A stretch of 42,082 bases of DNA. Origin: CAVXAE01 sp044225565. Lineage in GTDB: Bacteria; Pseudomonadota; Gammaproteobacteria; Steroidobacterales; Steroidobacteraceae. Below, in pieces: positions 17,884-26,374 of the stretch (its first letter is position 1; each line of letters starts with the position of its first letter). A program made the translations under genes and the position numbers. The notes beneath the pieces are model-generated. The model was given only the letters and a program-made list of their open reading frames with translations. It did no database searches and had not been told where the DNA came from. Where the stretch lies: assembly GCA_044225565.1 (NCBI GenBank), contig JBGAIL010000016.1, positions 1-42,082 of the forward strand, written 5' to 3'.

Positions 17884-19305
17884 ATGATCTTCAACAAGGC
17901 GAACGGGCATGTGGTGCGATTCGACGGGCGCGCCATGCTGTTCCACGTGCCGACCACCGCGCTCTTCGCGCTGGATGAGCTCGGCACGGCCGTCATCGAC
18001 GTCGCGCAGCGCGCGGCGAGCCTGGATGTGGCGGAGTTCACCGAGACGCTGCGTGGAAGGTTCGACGGCGCGCAGGTGAGGGAGTTCGTGGACCGGCTCA
18101 CGCAGCTCGAGGTGCTGCAGGACGAGAAGCGTCCGGTCAATCCGCGACGGGCGGACGTCGGGAATTACCCGCTCAGCACCATCGTGCTCAACGTCAACAC
18201 GGGCTGCAACCTGGGATGCACTTACTGCTACAAGGAAGACCTCGCCGTGCCGGCGAAGGGCGAGCGCATGAATTTCGAGACGGCGGCGCGCAGCGTGGAG
18301 CTGCTGCTGGCGCAAGCCGCGCAGCGCGATCGCGTCGGCATCGTGTTCTTCGGCGGCGAGCCGCTCACCAACGTGCCGCTGATCCGCCAGGTGGTCGACC
18401 ATGCCGAGCGCCGTGCCGCGGAGTCGCACAAGCGCGTGGATTTCTCGCTCACCACGAACGCCACGCTGCTGGATGAAGCATTGATCGATTACCTGAATGC
18501 CCACCGCTTCGGCATCTCGGTGAGCATCGACGGGCCGAAGGCCGTGCACGACCGGCATCGGCGCACGGTTGGTGGTCGTGGCACCTATGACGTGGTGTCG
18601 CGCAAGGTGCTCATGCTGCTGGACCGATACACGGCGAAGCCAGTCGGGGCGCGGGTCACGCTCACTCGCGGTACCACGGAGGTCGAGGAGATACACGAGC
18701 ACCTGCGCGGCGCGCTGGGCTTTCACGAAGTGGGTTATGCGCCGGTGACAGCGGGGGACGACGTGCCGTATGCGCTCACGGATCCCGAGCTTCACGAAGT
18801 GCACGCCGCCTTCGAGCGGCTCGGCGAGCAGTACCTCGCGGCGGCGCTCGCTGGTCGCAATACGGGCTTCTCGAATCTGCACCAGCTCATGACGGACCTT
18901 CATGAGGGCCGTCGCAAATCGCTGCCGTGCGGTGCGGGCGTCGGCATGCTCGCGGTCGACAAGGCCGGCGAGCTGAATCTCTGCCACCGCTTCACCGGAT
19001 CGGACCTCCCCACTTTCGGCAACGTGACCGACGGCATCGACGGGGAGCGCCTGAGCGCTTTCCTCGGCCGCGCATCCGACCGCGAAGGCACGCACTGCGC
19101 CACGTGCCGCATCCGCAATCTCTGCGCGGGTGGCTGCTATCACGAGTCCTACGTCCGCTACGGCGACCCGCATCACCGCACGTACCATTATTGCGACCTG
19201 CTGCGACGCTGGGTGGACTTCGGCATCCGGGTGTACACCGAGATCACGGCGCGCAACCCGTCTTTCTTCAGCACTCACATCGAACCGCGGAGGGCGCTCT
19301 CATGA
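17884..19305 (+). CDS. qhpD: Radical SAM peptide-crosslinking enzyme (QhpD)
   Basis: A 473-residue radical SAM enzyme. The [4Fe-4S]-SAM motif CNLGCTYC has cysteines 108, 112 and 115. The C-terminal SPASM-like auxiliary-cluster region contains LPCGAGVGM, LNLCHRF, CATCRIRNLCAGGC and a final YHYCD. QhpD forms the intrapeptidyl Cys-to-Asp/Glu thioether bonds in the gamma subunit before export. The roughly 90-residue N-terminal part probably recognises the QhpC leader. The gene begins 11 bases after qhpA and its stop overlaps the qhpC start (ATGA, 19302-19305). This fits coupled synthesis of the modifying enzyme and its peptide substrate. Confidence 0.94.
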   Translation: MIFNKANGHVVRFDGRAMLFHVPTTALFALDELGTAVIDVAQRAASLDVAEFTETLRGRFDGAQVREFVDRLTQLEVLQDEKRPVNPRRADVGNYPLSTIVLNVNTGCNLGCTYCYKEDLAVPAKGERMNFETAARSVELLLAQAAQRDRVGIVFFGGEPLTNVPLIRQVVDHAERRAAESHKRVDFSLTTNATLLDEALIDYLNAHRFGISVSIDGPKAVHDRHRRTVGGRGTYDVVSRKVLMLLDRYTAKPVGARVTLTRGTTEVEEIHEHLRGALGFHEVGYAPVTAGDDVPYALTDPELHEVHAAFERLGEQYLAAALAGRNTGFSNLHQLMTDLHEGRRKSLPCGAGVGMLAVDKAGELNLCHRFTGSDLPTFGNVTDGIDGERLSAFLGRASDREGTHCATCRIRNLCAGGCYHESYVRYGDPHHRTYHYCDLLRRWVDFGIRVYTEITARNPSFFSTHIEPRRALS

Positions 19306-19622
19306 GCGGAATGAAACCGGCCAACCGGAAAGCGGAGCTGCTGCTCGATGCGGCGGAGCAGGGGCACGTGAAGGAAGTGGTGGCGATGGAGACCATCGCC
19401 GGCTGCGCCACGACGTTCGATCCGGGCTGGGAGGTGGACCCGTTCGGCGGCGTCGCCTCGCTGTGCCAGCCGATGGAGGCGGACCTCTACGGTTGCTCCG
19501 ACCCCTGCTGGTGGCCCGCGCAGGTGCCTGACACCATCAACACGTATCCGGACTGGGATTCGAGCGCTCCCTCCGCGCAGGGGGACTGGCGCGAGCTCGA
19601 CGCCGTGTTCCCGAAGAAATGA
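19302..19622 (+). CDS. qhpC: Quinohemoprotein amine dehydrogenase gamma subunit precursor, CTQ-bearing (QhpC)
   Basis: A 106-residue precursor of the catalytic subunit. With a 28-residue leader removed, all residues match the numbering known for the Paracoccus and Pseudomonas enzymes. The thioether pairs are Cys7-Glu16 (precursor 35/44), Cys27-Asp33 (55/61) and Cys41-Asp49 (69/77), and the cofactor is Cys37-Trp43 (65/71). Asp33 is also the catalytic base. The core MEADLYGCSDPCWWPAQV is intact. The leader (MSGMKPANRKAELLLDAAEQ, then GHVKEVVA) has no Sec signal; it is expected to guide QhpD and then be cut by QhpE, with export by QhpF. The gene is short and easy to miss. Confidence 0.95.
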   Translation: MSGMKPANRKAELLLDAAEQGHVKEVVAMETIAGCATTFDPGWEVDPFGGVASLCQPMEADLYGCSDPCWWPAQVPDTINTYPDWDSSAPSAQGDWRELDAVFPKK

Positions 19623-19666
19623 GCATCCCGCAGACATCGGGCGCGCGCGCCGAGGAGGATCCCCGC

Positions 19667-20761
19667 ATGAGATCCAGATTGATGATCGCTCCCGTGCTGT
19701 GCCTGGCCGGGCTCGCGGCGATTTCGGGATGCAGCACGTCCCGCTCGCAGCCGGCGCCGCAGGATTACATCATCACGGGCGCCAAGCCGGACAAGCTGTT
19801 CGTCATCGATCCGGTGACGCAGACGGTGAAGCACGAGTTCCGCATTCCCGACGCGCGCGGCATGGTCACCTCCATCGTGCCTTCGCCGGACGGGAAGATC
19901 GCCTACGTGCTGGTGAACAAGTTCGAGAGCATCGTCGGCATGGATCTCGACACGGGCAAGGTGGTGTTCCGTGCGGACCTTTCCACGCCTACCGAGCGGG
20001 TGAAGAGCGTTTTTGCATTCGACGTCACTCCGGATGGCCGCGAGATCATCGTGCACGAGCTGCCCACGAAGCTCGGCCTCGGTGAATATCACGTTGGTGA
20101 TGCGCGGTTCTCGGTGTACGACACGCGTGCCGGCGTCAGCGCGAAGCCGGTGCGGCAGTTCCCGGCGCCACGCCGCGTACACATGGTGCTCTCGAAGAGA
20201 GATGGCAAGAGCTTTTATGCGCTCGGCTTCGAGCTCTACGAGTTCGACCGGCAGACCGGCAGCGAGATATCCAAGCGCGGCGTGCGCAGCTGGGAGCGGC
20301 CCGGATATTCCATCCCGGACGTGCTGGCCTTCTGGCCGGTGAGCGAGCCTACCGGCATCTTCTCGACGCCGGCGTACTCGACGGAGGGCGAGAAGGCGAA
20401 GACGTCGCTCATGACCCTGGATCTCGGCAGCGGCAAGCTCGCATACAACGACTTCGAGGAGACCGCGGCGCTGATCTTCTCGACCGTGGTGAGCCCTTCG
20501 GCGCCGGAGGCTTTCGGCGTCTACACCCAGCTCACCAAGATCGACACTGCGAAGAACGTGCTGGCGAAGCGCGTGGATCTCGATCACACTTTCTACGCGG
20601 TCAACATCTCCTCGGACGGCAAGCTGGTGTATCTCGGCGGAGCGATGTGCGACATAGCCACATACGACGCGCAGACGCTGGAGAAGAAGGGCAACATCAA
20701 GCTGCCGGGCTGCACCGACCAGTCGCTGGCCACGATGCGTGTCGTCCGACGATCCAAATAG
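19667..20761 (+). CDS. qhpB: Quinohemoprotein amine dehydrogenase beta subunit (QhpB), putative lipoprotein
   Basis: A 364-residue seven-bladed beta-propeller subunit that covers the gamma subunit and lines the active site. YVTN-type propeller repeats are visible (DKLFVIDPVTQTVKHEF, SPDGKIAYVLVNK, SSDGKLVYLGG). The ATG at 19667 is chosen because GAGGAGGAT lies just upstream; an earlier ATG at 19619 overlaps the qhpC stop but has no good ribosome site. The N-terminus is a signal peptide ending in a lipobox-like AISGC with Cys22 followed by Ser-Thr-Ser. The subunit could therefore be lipid-anchored, which is not how the characterised soluble periplasmic enzymes are described. The 3' end overlaps qhpF by 23 bases. 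Confidence 0.93.
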   Translation: MRSRLMIAPVLCLAGLAAISGCSTSRSQPAPQDYIITGAKPDKLFVIDPVTQTVKHEFRIPDARGMVTSIVPSPDGKIAYVLVNKFESIVGMDLDTGKVVFRADLSTPTERVKSVFAFDVTPDGREIIVHELPTKLGLGEYHVGDARFSVYDTRAGVSAKPVRQFPAPRRVHMVLSKRDGKSFYALGFELYEFDRQTGSEISKRGVRSWERPGYSIPDVLAFWPVSEPTGIFSTPAYSTEGEKAKTSLMTLDLGSGKLAYNDFEETAALIFSTVVSPSAPEAFGVYTQLTKIDTAKNVLAKRVDLDHTFYAVNISSDGKLVYLGGAMCDIATYDAQTLEKKGNIKLPGCTDQSLATMRVVRRSK

Positions 20762-22442
20762 CGCTCTCGCGAGCTTTCGCTGGCTGTGGCCGTACGTGCG
20801 GCCGCATCGTTTCACGCTGCTCGGCGTGGGATTGCTCGCAGCGTTGATCTCCGCGCTGGCGACGGCGCTGCCTTATCTCTCGAAGCACATCATCGATGAC
20901 GGGTTGATAGGGCGCCGCTTCGGGCTGCTGGTGGCGCTGTGCGGAGTCGTGGTGGTGCTGGCCGCCATCGGATTCGGTCTCGGGGCGCTTAACCGGCTGC
21001 AGTACGTGCGGATGTCCGGGCGCATCCTGTTCGCGCTGCGTGAGGACGTGTATGCCCATCTGCTGAAGCTCTCGCCGGAATTCTTCCGCAGCCGGCCGGT
21101 CGGGGACCTGGTGACGCGGCTGGACGGCGACGTTGCCGAGGTGCAGCGCTTCAGCACGGATACGCTGCTCGCGTTCGTGAACGGCGTGCTGCTGCTCGTG
21201 GCGACGGGCGCGATCATGGCGGTGATGAGCTGGAAGCTCGCCCTGGTCGCGGCCTGTGCGTTGCCGGTCCATCTGTGGCTGCGCCACCGGGCCGGGCCAT
21301 ACATCGCAGGTACGACGCGGTCGGTGCGGGAGCAGTCGGGGCGCATCACTCAGTTCCTCGTCGAGACGCTGGGCTCCGCAAAGGCGGTGCAGGGCGCGGC
21401 GGCGGAGCGCTGGGAGAGCGGGCGGCTCGTCGATCTGAATCGCAGCTATCTCTCCAGGCTCGTCTCGCAGCAGCTGGCTGGATACACGGTGGGTGGGATC
21501 TCGAGCCTGCTCTCGCATCTGACTACCGCGGCAGTGTTCATCGTCGGCGGGTATTACGTGATGCAGGGCTCGCTCACCGTGGGAACGCTCGTGGCGTTCA
21601 CGGCGTATCTCACGCGCACGACCGGATCGGCCGTTTCACTGATGAATCTTTATACCGCGTACCAGCGCGCGGCGGTGAGTCTGCAGCGTGTTCGCGAGTT
21701 GCTGGATGCGCCGGCTGCGCAGTCGTCGCACGAGGGCGAACGACGCATGACCGTTCCTGCGGACGTGGCGTTCGAGGGCGTGACGTACCAGCCGCCCGGA
21801 GCGGAGCGGCCGGTGCTCGAAGGGTTGCGGCTGGAGGTGGCGGCGGGGGCGAAGATCGTCGTGTTCGGCGATTCGGGGAGTGGGAAGTCGACGCTCGCGG
21901 ATCTGCTGCGCCGTTTCGCGGAGCCGCAGGAAGGCCGGGTGTCGATCGGCGGGCGCGAGGTGTCGGAGTACTCGCTGGAATTGCTGCGTCGGCACGTGAC
22001 GGTGCTGGAGACGAAGCCCGCCGTGTTTCGCGGCAGCCTGAGCTACAACCTGCGATATGGACACTTCGAGGCTTCCGAAGCAGAAGTTCGGGAAGCCGCG
22101 CGGCGAGCGGGCGTGGACTCATTCGTAGAGGTGCTGCCGCAGGGTTACGACACGGAGATCGGTTCAGGCGGCGTGGGGTTGTCGACGGGCCAGCTGCAGC
22201 GCATTGCCATATCGCGCGCGCTGCTTGGCAATCCGGTGGTGCTCGTGCTCGATGAGGCGACGAGCAATCTCGATGCCGTAGCGACCCGCGCGATGCACGA
22301 CCTCATCGACCGGCACTTTGCGGAATGCACGCGCATCGTCATCACTCATGCCCCGCACGCGGTGCCTCGTGCCGATGCGCTGTACGAATTATGCGAGGGC
22401 CGGTTGATGCTCACCGAAAGGGCTGGTCGTGCTCATGGGTGA
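20739..22442 (+). CDS. qhpF: ABC transporter, fused permease-ATPase (QhpF)
   Basis: A 567-residue half-transporter. The N-terminal half holds about six membrane helices (for example FTLLGVGLLAALISALATAL). The C-terminal ATPase domain has Walker A GDSGSGKST (Lys383), signature LSTGQLQR and Walker B VLVLDEATSNLD. It should work as a homodimer that exports the cross-linked gamma subunit to the periplasm, the role proposed for QhpF. The start is GTG at 20739 inside the end of qhpB, so translation is probably coupled. The signature reads LSTGQ instead of the classical LSGGQ. The 3' end overlaps qhpE. Confidence 0.92.
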   Translation: MSSDDPNSALASFRWLWPYVRPHRFTLLGVGLLAALISALATALPYLSKHIIDDGLIGRRFGLLVALCGVVVVLAAIGFGLGALNRLQYVRMSGRILFALREDVYAHLLKLSPEFFRSRPVGDLVTRLDGDVAEVQRFSTDTLLAFVNGVLLLVATGAIMAVMSWKLALVAACALPVHLWLRHRAGPYIAGTTRSVREQSGRITQFLVETLGSAKAVQGAAAERWESGRLVDLNRSYLSRLVSQQLAGYTVGGISSLLSHLTTAAVFIVGGYYVMQGSLTVGTLVAFTAYLTRTTGSAVSLMNLYTAYQRAAVSLQRVRELLDAPAAQSSHEGERRMTVPADVAFEGVTYQPPGAERPVLEGLRLEVAAGAKIVVFGDSGSGKSTLADLLRRFAEPQEGRVSIGGREVSEYSLELLRRHVTVLETKPAVFRGSLSYNLRYGHFEASEAEVREAARRAGVDSFVEVLPQGYDTEIGSGGVGLSTGQLQRIAISRALLGNPVVLVLDEATSNLDAVATRAMHDLIDRHFAECTRIVITHAPHAVPRADALYELCEGRLMLTERAGRAHG

Positions 22443-23223
22443 GTCGTTGTGGCGTATCGCGATCGTCGACAGTGGGCTGCGAGCGGTCGATCGAACGGAA
22501 TCCACTCCGGCGACGGTGCGGCGGTTCGTGGATACCGGGGGTGCCGTTGCCGCATGTGGGCCAATCGAGGATTCGACCGGTCATGGCACGACGGTGGCCC
22601 GCGTCATCGGGTCGGCGCGCTCGCACCAGGCGCAGAATCCGGTTCCCGAGCTGCTGATCGCCCAGGTCCTGGACGAGCAGGGCCGCTGCACGGCCGCTGC
22701 TGTCGCTGCCGCCGTGCGATGGGCCGTGGCGCAGCATGCACGGCTCGTTCACCTCAGCCTCGGGCTCGCCCAGGATCGGCCAGTCCTGGCCAGCGCCGTT
22801 GCGGAGGCAATGGCTCAGGGCATGATCCTCGTCGCGGCGGCGCCGGCGCGCGGTGCGATCTCGTTTCCTGCGGGCTACTCCGGTGTCATACGCGCAACCG
22901 GCGATGCGCGTTGCGATCCCGGAGAGATTTCCTGTCTCGACGCATCCGAAAAGCTGTTCGGGGCGTGCGTGACGCACACTTCGGAAGCCGGTCAGGTGAG
23001 TCGCGGCGCAAGCATCGGCGCCGCCTACCTCACGCGCTTCATCGCCTCGCGCCTGGCGCCGTCCGGCGGGCCAGGCGAGATCGCCAAAGGCCTGCAGCGC
23101 CTGGCCGCTCATGAAGGTCGGGAGCGCCGGTCGGCTCGTGCGGGCCGCGCGAGTGAGAGCTCCCATGCGCCGCAGGCGCGGCCGTCGACCAGCGCGATCA
23201 GCGCCGACAGGCAAAGTAATTGA
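22429..23223 (+). CDS. qhpE: Subtilisin-like leader peptidase (QhpE)
   Basis: A 264-residue subtilase without a signal peptide, matching QhpE, which removes the 28-residue QhpC leader in the cytoplasm. The triad is Asp14 (IAIVDSG), His52 (STGHGTT) and Ser195 (RGASIGAAY). The serine motif GASIGAA departs from the usual GTSxAxP. Start is GTG 22429, with GAAAGG seven bases upstream, or ATG 22435. Both overlap the qhpF stop. The last ~35 residues are basic and low-complexity and probably lie outside the catalytic fold. The 3' end overlaps the convergent methyltransferase gene by 26 bases. This is the last gene of the plus-strand operon. Confidence 0.88.
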   Translation: MLMGESLWRIAIVDSGLRAVDRTESTPATVRRFVDTGGAVAACGPIEDSTGHGTTVARVIGSARSHQAQNPVPELLIAQVLDEQGRCTAAAVAAAVRWAVAQHARLVHLSLGLAQDRPVLASAVAEAMAQGMILVAAAPARGAISFPAGYSGVIRATGDARCDPGEISCLDASEKLFGACVTHTSEAGQVSRGASIGAAYLTRFIASRLAPSGGPGEIAKGLQRLAAHEGRERRSARAGRASESSHAPQARPSTSAISADRQSN

Positions 23224-24001
23224 AATAAGCCGGCTCGCCGCGCAGCCAGGGCTGGAGCACTTCCACCGTGCGGAACCCTGCCGCCTTCAGCATCTCGATC
23301 TGCCGCGGTGTCGACACGTAGAGCGTGAGCAGGCCGTAGTCTTCGGCATCGTCGTTCACGTAGGCGTAGTCACCGAAGAATCGCTCCATTCCACGGTTGC
23401 GCAGCCGGTTGCGCCAGGCCTTGAGCACCGTGGGCGGCGCGCGGAGCAGGAATTTCGCGAGCGAGCGGGGCCGGTATGCGGTGTGCAGCGTGTTGCGCAG
23501 GTCCTCGCGCAGGTGGAATCGCCTTTGCGAGCTGGCGCTTCGCAGGTCGTGCGTCGAGAACGCGAGCACGCCGTCCGCCACCAGGATTCCGGGCAGACGC
23601 GCCAGCAGCCGGCGCCGATCCTCCCACGGGATGTAGTCGATGCTGTTGTAGGAGATGAGGATCGCGTCGAAGCGGTGCGAGGCGAACCGTTCAGGCGCCT
23701 GCCGCATGTCCATGACGCGAAGATCCGCATCGGGGAATTGCTCGTGCGCCGAAGCAATCATCGTCCGCGACAGATCGATGCCGACGTAGCGTTCGCATGC
23801 CGGCAGCAAGGCCCGCGTGGTGCGCCCGGCGCCCATGGCGATATCGAGCACGCTGCCCGAGAACTGCGGATGGCGGCGAAAGATGTCTTCCTCGGCGGGA
23901 TAGAGCTCGTGCGAGCGGGCATATTGCCCGACGACGTCGCGGCGCTCGTAGGTGGCGCGGTTGGGCGACGAAGATGCCGCGGATGCCGGAGATGCTTGCA
24001 A
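23198..24001 (-). CDS. Class I SAM-dependent methyltransferase
   Basis: SAM-binding motif I reads VLDIAMGAGRTT, followed by acidic loop YVGIDLS and motif IV FDAILISYNSIDYI, giving a Rossmann-fold methyltransferase of about 267 residues. The open frame continues upstream for 73 codons of low-complexity sequence without a convincing ATG. TTG at 24001, six bases after GAGG, is the best start I can find. The substrate is unknown: the C-terminal part (LLTLYVSTPRQIEMLKAAGF, then RTVEVLQPW) only marks it as a generic small-molecule type. It is convergent with the amine operon, and nothing in the sequence ties it to cofactor biogenesis. Confidence 0.8.
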   Translation of the reverse strand: MQASPASAASSSPNRATYERRDVVGQYARSHELYPAEEDIFRRHPQFSGSVLDIAMGAGRTTRALLPACERYVGIDLSRTMIASAHEQFPDADLRVMDMRQAPERFASHRFDAILISYNSIDYIPWEDRRRLLARLPGILVADGVLAFSTHDLRSASSQRRFHLREDLRNTLHTAYRPRSLAKFLLRAPPTVLKAWRNRLRNRGMERFFGDYAYVNDDAEDYGLLTLYVSTPRQIEMLKAAGFRTVEVLQPWLRGEPAYFNYFACRR

Positions 24002-24149
24002 GCGAAGCCTCGAGTGGAGTCGACAGCCTGAATGCCGGAGCGATCCGGGAGTTCCAGCGACTCTATGGCGCCGGCCGCTTTCCGCGGATGAAGTTCTCGT
24101 AATGTTCGCGAGGCGCGCGGGGAGTGGTTCGAAGGCGCGCGTACGAGGC

Positions 24150-25151
24150 TCACGCGCGAGGCGCGCCGCGCGTCCTGAATCCCGCGCCGTAGAGCTTGCG
24201 CTCCAACGCGAGCCACTCATCGGAGCTTTCGTTGAACAACGCGGCGACCTGCTGCCTCAGCCAGCGGTGCCTCGCGTCGTGCTGGAAACGCCGGTGCCAG
24301 TGTTGCTGCACGTCGAACAGGATCGGCCGGAACGGCAGCGGCATCAACCGTACCGATCCCGCGCCCGCATCAGCGAAATACGCGCCGACCACCACCGGCA
24401 CGGTGGCCATGAGGTCGGTGCTGGCGATGATCGCCGGAAGGCTCAGGTGATGCGGCGTCCGCAGCACCACGCGCCGCTCGATGCCCTTGCGCTGCAGCCA
24501 GTTGCCGAAGAGCCGCCCGCTTCGCGAAGGGGAAGTGACCACCACGTGGCCCAGCTGCGCGAAGGCTTTCGCCGTGAGCTTTCCACGATCCAGCGGGTGA
24601 TCCCTGCGCACCATGCACACGAAAGTGTGGCGGTACAGGCCCTGGTGCAGATAGGTCTGGGCGGAGAGCTCCGGGAAGTAGCCCACCGCGAGGTCCACAT
24701 CGCCGTCGGCGAGCGCCTGGGGCAGCCGCTCTTCCGTGATCGCGTCGCAGCGGATGCTCACCTCGGGCGCGATGCGCTGCAGGTGCGCGAGGAGTCGCGG
24801 CAGGAACACGATCTCCGCGAGATCGGACATGGCGAACCGGAATTCCGTGCGCGCGTTCGCGGGCTCGAATGCCGCAGGTGAGAGGACGCCTTCGTCCACC
24901 GTCGCGAGGGCATTGATGGCCGCCTCGATCATCCGCTGGGCGCGCGGAGTGGGCACCATGCCCGAGGCCGAGCGTACGAACAGCGCATCGCCGCTATGGC
25001 GGCGCAGGCGCGCCAGCGCGGAGCTGAATCCGGACTGGCTCATCTCCAGCAGCTGCGCCGCCCGGGTGACGTGCCGGGTGCGGTCCAGCGCCAGCAGCAC
25101 CCTGAGCAGGTTGAGATCGAAGCCGCGGCCCGCACCTTCTATCGTTTTCAT
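24150..25151 (-). CDS. LysR-family transcriptional regulator
   Basis: A 333-residue LysR regulator. The N-terminal winged HTH (about residues 10-70: DLNLLRVLLALDRTRHVTRA, then AQLLEMSQSGFSSALARLR) is followed by a periplasmic-binding-protein-like effector domain (about 100-310). It is divergent from the 4-hydroxyphenylpyruvate dioxygenase gene across about 120 bases, the classic LysR arrangement, so regulation of that gene is likely. The effector may be an aromatic acid, but the sequence does not show which. The 3' end lies about 150 bases from the methyltransferase start. Confidence 0.92.
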   Translation of the reverse strand: MKTIEGAGRGFDLNLLRVLLALDRTRHVTRAAQLLEMSQSGFSSALARLRRHSGDALFVRSASGMVPTPRAQRMIEAAINALATVDEGVLSPAAFEPANARTEFRFAMSDLAEIVFLPRLLAHLQRIAPEVSIRCDAITEERLPQALADGDVDLAVGYFPELSAQTYLHQGLYRHTFVCMVRRDHPLDRGKLTAKAFAQLGHVVVTSPSRSGRLFGNWLQRKGIERRVVLRTPHHLSLPAIIASTDLMATVPVVVGAYFADAGAGSVRLMPLPFRPILFDVQQHWHRRFQHDARHRWLRQQVAALFNESSDEWLALERKLYGAGFRTRGAPRA

Positions 25152-25271
25152 GGATGATGAAAATCCGTACTATCGTCTTGAGCGCTGATTATGGGCGGCC
25201 GCAGAATCCGCCGCCATGCCCTGCAGCAACGGGCGATGCGTCGCCGCGTGCGCGGCGGGAGGAGATGCCGC

Positions 25272-26348
25272 TTGAGCGCCAGTCTGTTCGAGAACCCGCT
25301 GGGCACGGATGGCTTCGAGTTCGTGGAGTTCACCAGCCCCGATCCGAAAGCTCTGGCCGCGCTGTTCGAGTCCATGGGCTTCACGGCCGTGGCGCGGCAC
25401 CGCTCGAAGCGCGTGCTGCACTATCGGCAGGGCGACATCGACTTCATCCTGAACGAGGAGCCTTCCGGCCAGGCTGCGGACTTTCGCGGCCGGCACGGGC
25501 CTTCCATCAACGCCATGGCGTTTCGCGTGCAGGATGCCGCCAGGGCACTGCGCATGGCCGTGGAGCGGGGCGCGAAGGAAGTGGAGGGGAAAGTCGGGCC
25601 GATGGAGCTCAACATCCCGGCGATCGAAGGCATCGGCGGCTCGTATCTCTATCTCGTGGATCGCTACGGCGCGCGCGAGATCTACGACGTGGATTTCGTG
25701 CCGATCCCGGGCGCGGCGCAGCGCGAGCGCGAGGGCGGCGCGGGGCTCACGTACATCGACCATCTCACGCACAACGTGCAGCGCGGCAACATGGCGAAGT
25801 GGGCGGAGTTCTACGAGCGCATCTTCAACTTCCGGGAGATCCGCTACTTCGACATCGAAGGCAAGGTGACGGGGCTGTTCTCGAAGGCGATGACGAGCCC
25901 GGACGGCAAGATCCGCATCCCGCTCAACGAGAGCCAGGACGACAAGTCGCAGATCGAGGAATTCCTGCACGAGTACCGGGGCGAGGGCATCCAGCACGTC
26001 GCCCTCGGAACGGGCGACATCTGCGAGACCGTGGATCTCATGCGGACGCGCGGCGTGAAGTTCCAGGAGACGCCCGATACTTATTTCGATGCAGTGGATG
26101 CGCGGGTGCCCGGGCATGGCGAGGACATCGCGCGATTGCGCGAGCGGCGCATCCTTATCGACGGGGCACCCACGCAGGGACAGGGGCTGCTGCTGCAGAT
26201 CTTCACGCAGAACGTGGTGGGCCCGTGCTTCTTCGAGATCATCCAGCGCAAGGGGAACGAGGGCTTCGGCGAGGGCAACTTCAAGGCGCTGTTCGAGTCG
26301 CTGGAGCGGGACCAGATGCGGCGCGGAGTGCTGGGGTCGGATAAATAG
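25272..26348 (+). CDS. hppD: 4-hydroxyphenylpyruvate dioxygenase
   Basis: A 358-residue non-heme Fe(II) dioxygenase that converts 4-hydroxyphenylpyruvate to homogentisate in tyrosine breakdown. The facial triad is visible: His164 (YIDHLTHNV), His242 (GIQHVAL) and Glu322 (CFFEIIQRKG). The start is TTG at 25272 with GGAGGAGA six bases upstream; this gives the family's usual N-terminus and length. An ATG at 25191 would add 27 Arg-rich residues. No homogentisate dioxygenase, maleylacetoacetate isomerase or fumarylacetoacetase is nearby, so the gene stands apart from the rest of its pathway. The product homogentisate could also feed pyomelanin or quinone synthesis. Confidence 0.95.
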   Translation: MSASLFENPLGTDGFEFVEFTSPDPKALAALFESMGFTAVARHRSKRVLHYRQGDIDFILNEEPSGQAADFRGRHGPSINAMAFRVQDAARALRMAVERGAKEVEGKVGPMELNIPAIEGIGGSYLYLVDRYGAREIYDVDFVPIPGAAQREREGGAGLTYIDHLTHNVQRGNMAKWAEFYERIFNFREIRYFDIEGKVTGLFSKAMTSPDGKIRIPLNESQDDKSQIEEFLHEYRGEGIQHVALGTGDICETVDLMRTRGVKFQETPDTYFDAVDARVPGHGEDIARLRERRILIDGAPTQGQGLLLQIFTQNVVGPCFFEIIQRKGNEGFGEGNFKALFESLERDQMRRGVLGSDK

Positions 26349-26374
26349 TCATTAAATTCAGATAGCTGTGCTAA

